A stretch of 6,409 nucleotides of DNA. Source: an uncultured Actinomycetes bacterium (GTDB lineage: Bacteria > Actinomycetota > Thermoleophilia > Solirubrobacterales > 70-9). How positions within the stretch are numbered: position 1 is the first letter of the stretch; every line of letters begins with the position of its first letter. The DNA lies in NCBI GenBank assembly GCA_937907435.1, contig CALCIA010000293.1, positions 1 to 6,409 of the forward strand. The letters are read 5' to 3'. A program made the position numbers and the translations under genes. The notes beneath the pieces were generated by a model. It saw nothing but the letters and a program-made list of their open reading frames with translations. It did not search any database and was not told where the DNA came from. This document shows, piece by piece, positions 6,352-6,409 of the stretch.

Positions 6352-6409
6352 GGCGTTCGTGGGAGAGGCGTCACAGGGACGTCGCGAAGTCGGACTTACG
6401 TGACGATCG

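Noticed and set aside
6369..6405. Short inverted repeat CGTCAC/GTGACG near the right edge
   Set aside because: Only 6 bp with a 25-base loop; expected by chance.
6348..6409. Possible start of another gene at the right edge (GTG 6348, open to the end)
   Set aside because: Only about 20 codons visible, no ribosome site or recognisable sequence.

Overview
The window is high-GC bacterial DNA, with strong G/C preference at third codon positions. Its proteins look actinobacterial: an Ino1-type inositol-3-phosphate synthase, a mycobacterial-type phosphatidylinositol-phosphate (PIP) synthase, and several genes with hexamer-plus-start arrangements that suggest leaderless mRNAs. I infer a deep-branching actinobacterium, perhaps Thermoleophilia/Solirubrobacterales; that placement is a judgement from protein style, not a search result. 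All seven genes look intact.

Layout. Positions 1-78 hold a strong hairpin repeat. A membrane-anchored c-type cytochrome (540 to 133) and an endonuclease III (1331 to 612) follow on the minus strand. A 42-base divergent intergenic region (1332-1373) then switches to the plus strand: a PAP2/Aur1-type membrane phosphatase (1374-2171), a 20-bp perfect inverted repeat (2207-2253), a PIP synthase of the CDP-alcohol phosphatidyltransferase family (2304-2990), inositol-3-phosphate synthase ino1 (3067-4212), an intrinsic terminator (4238-4268), a chimera of a reduced GT4 glycosyltransferase half and a PHP phosphoesterase (4277-5572), and a divergent uracil-DNA-glycosylase-fold protein (5629-6234). A second copy of the hairpin repeat (about 6240-6351), in inverted orientation, closes the window. 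No gap between genes exceeds 300 bases.

How the genes fit together. The core is a putative phosphatidylinositol pathway. Ino1 makes inositol 3-phosphate from glucose 6-phosphate, and the PIP synthase joins it to CDP-diacylglycerol to give PIP. Making PI then needs a phosphatase. Two phosphatase-type proteins are encoded here: the PAP2 enzyme just upstream and the PHP protein just downstream. The PHP protein carries an N-terminal half resembling PimA, the mannosyltransferase that acts on PI. This suggests, without proving it, that the missing PIP-to-PI step and possibly a PI-binding function are encoded in this cluster.

The most unusual items are the GT4-half/PHP chimera, the UDG-fold protein that keeps its probable Fe-S cysteines but has lost the catalytic signatures, and the pair of near-identical hairpin elements, each lying just behind a gene's stop codon.
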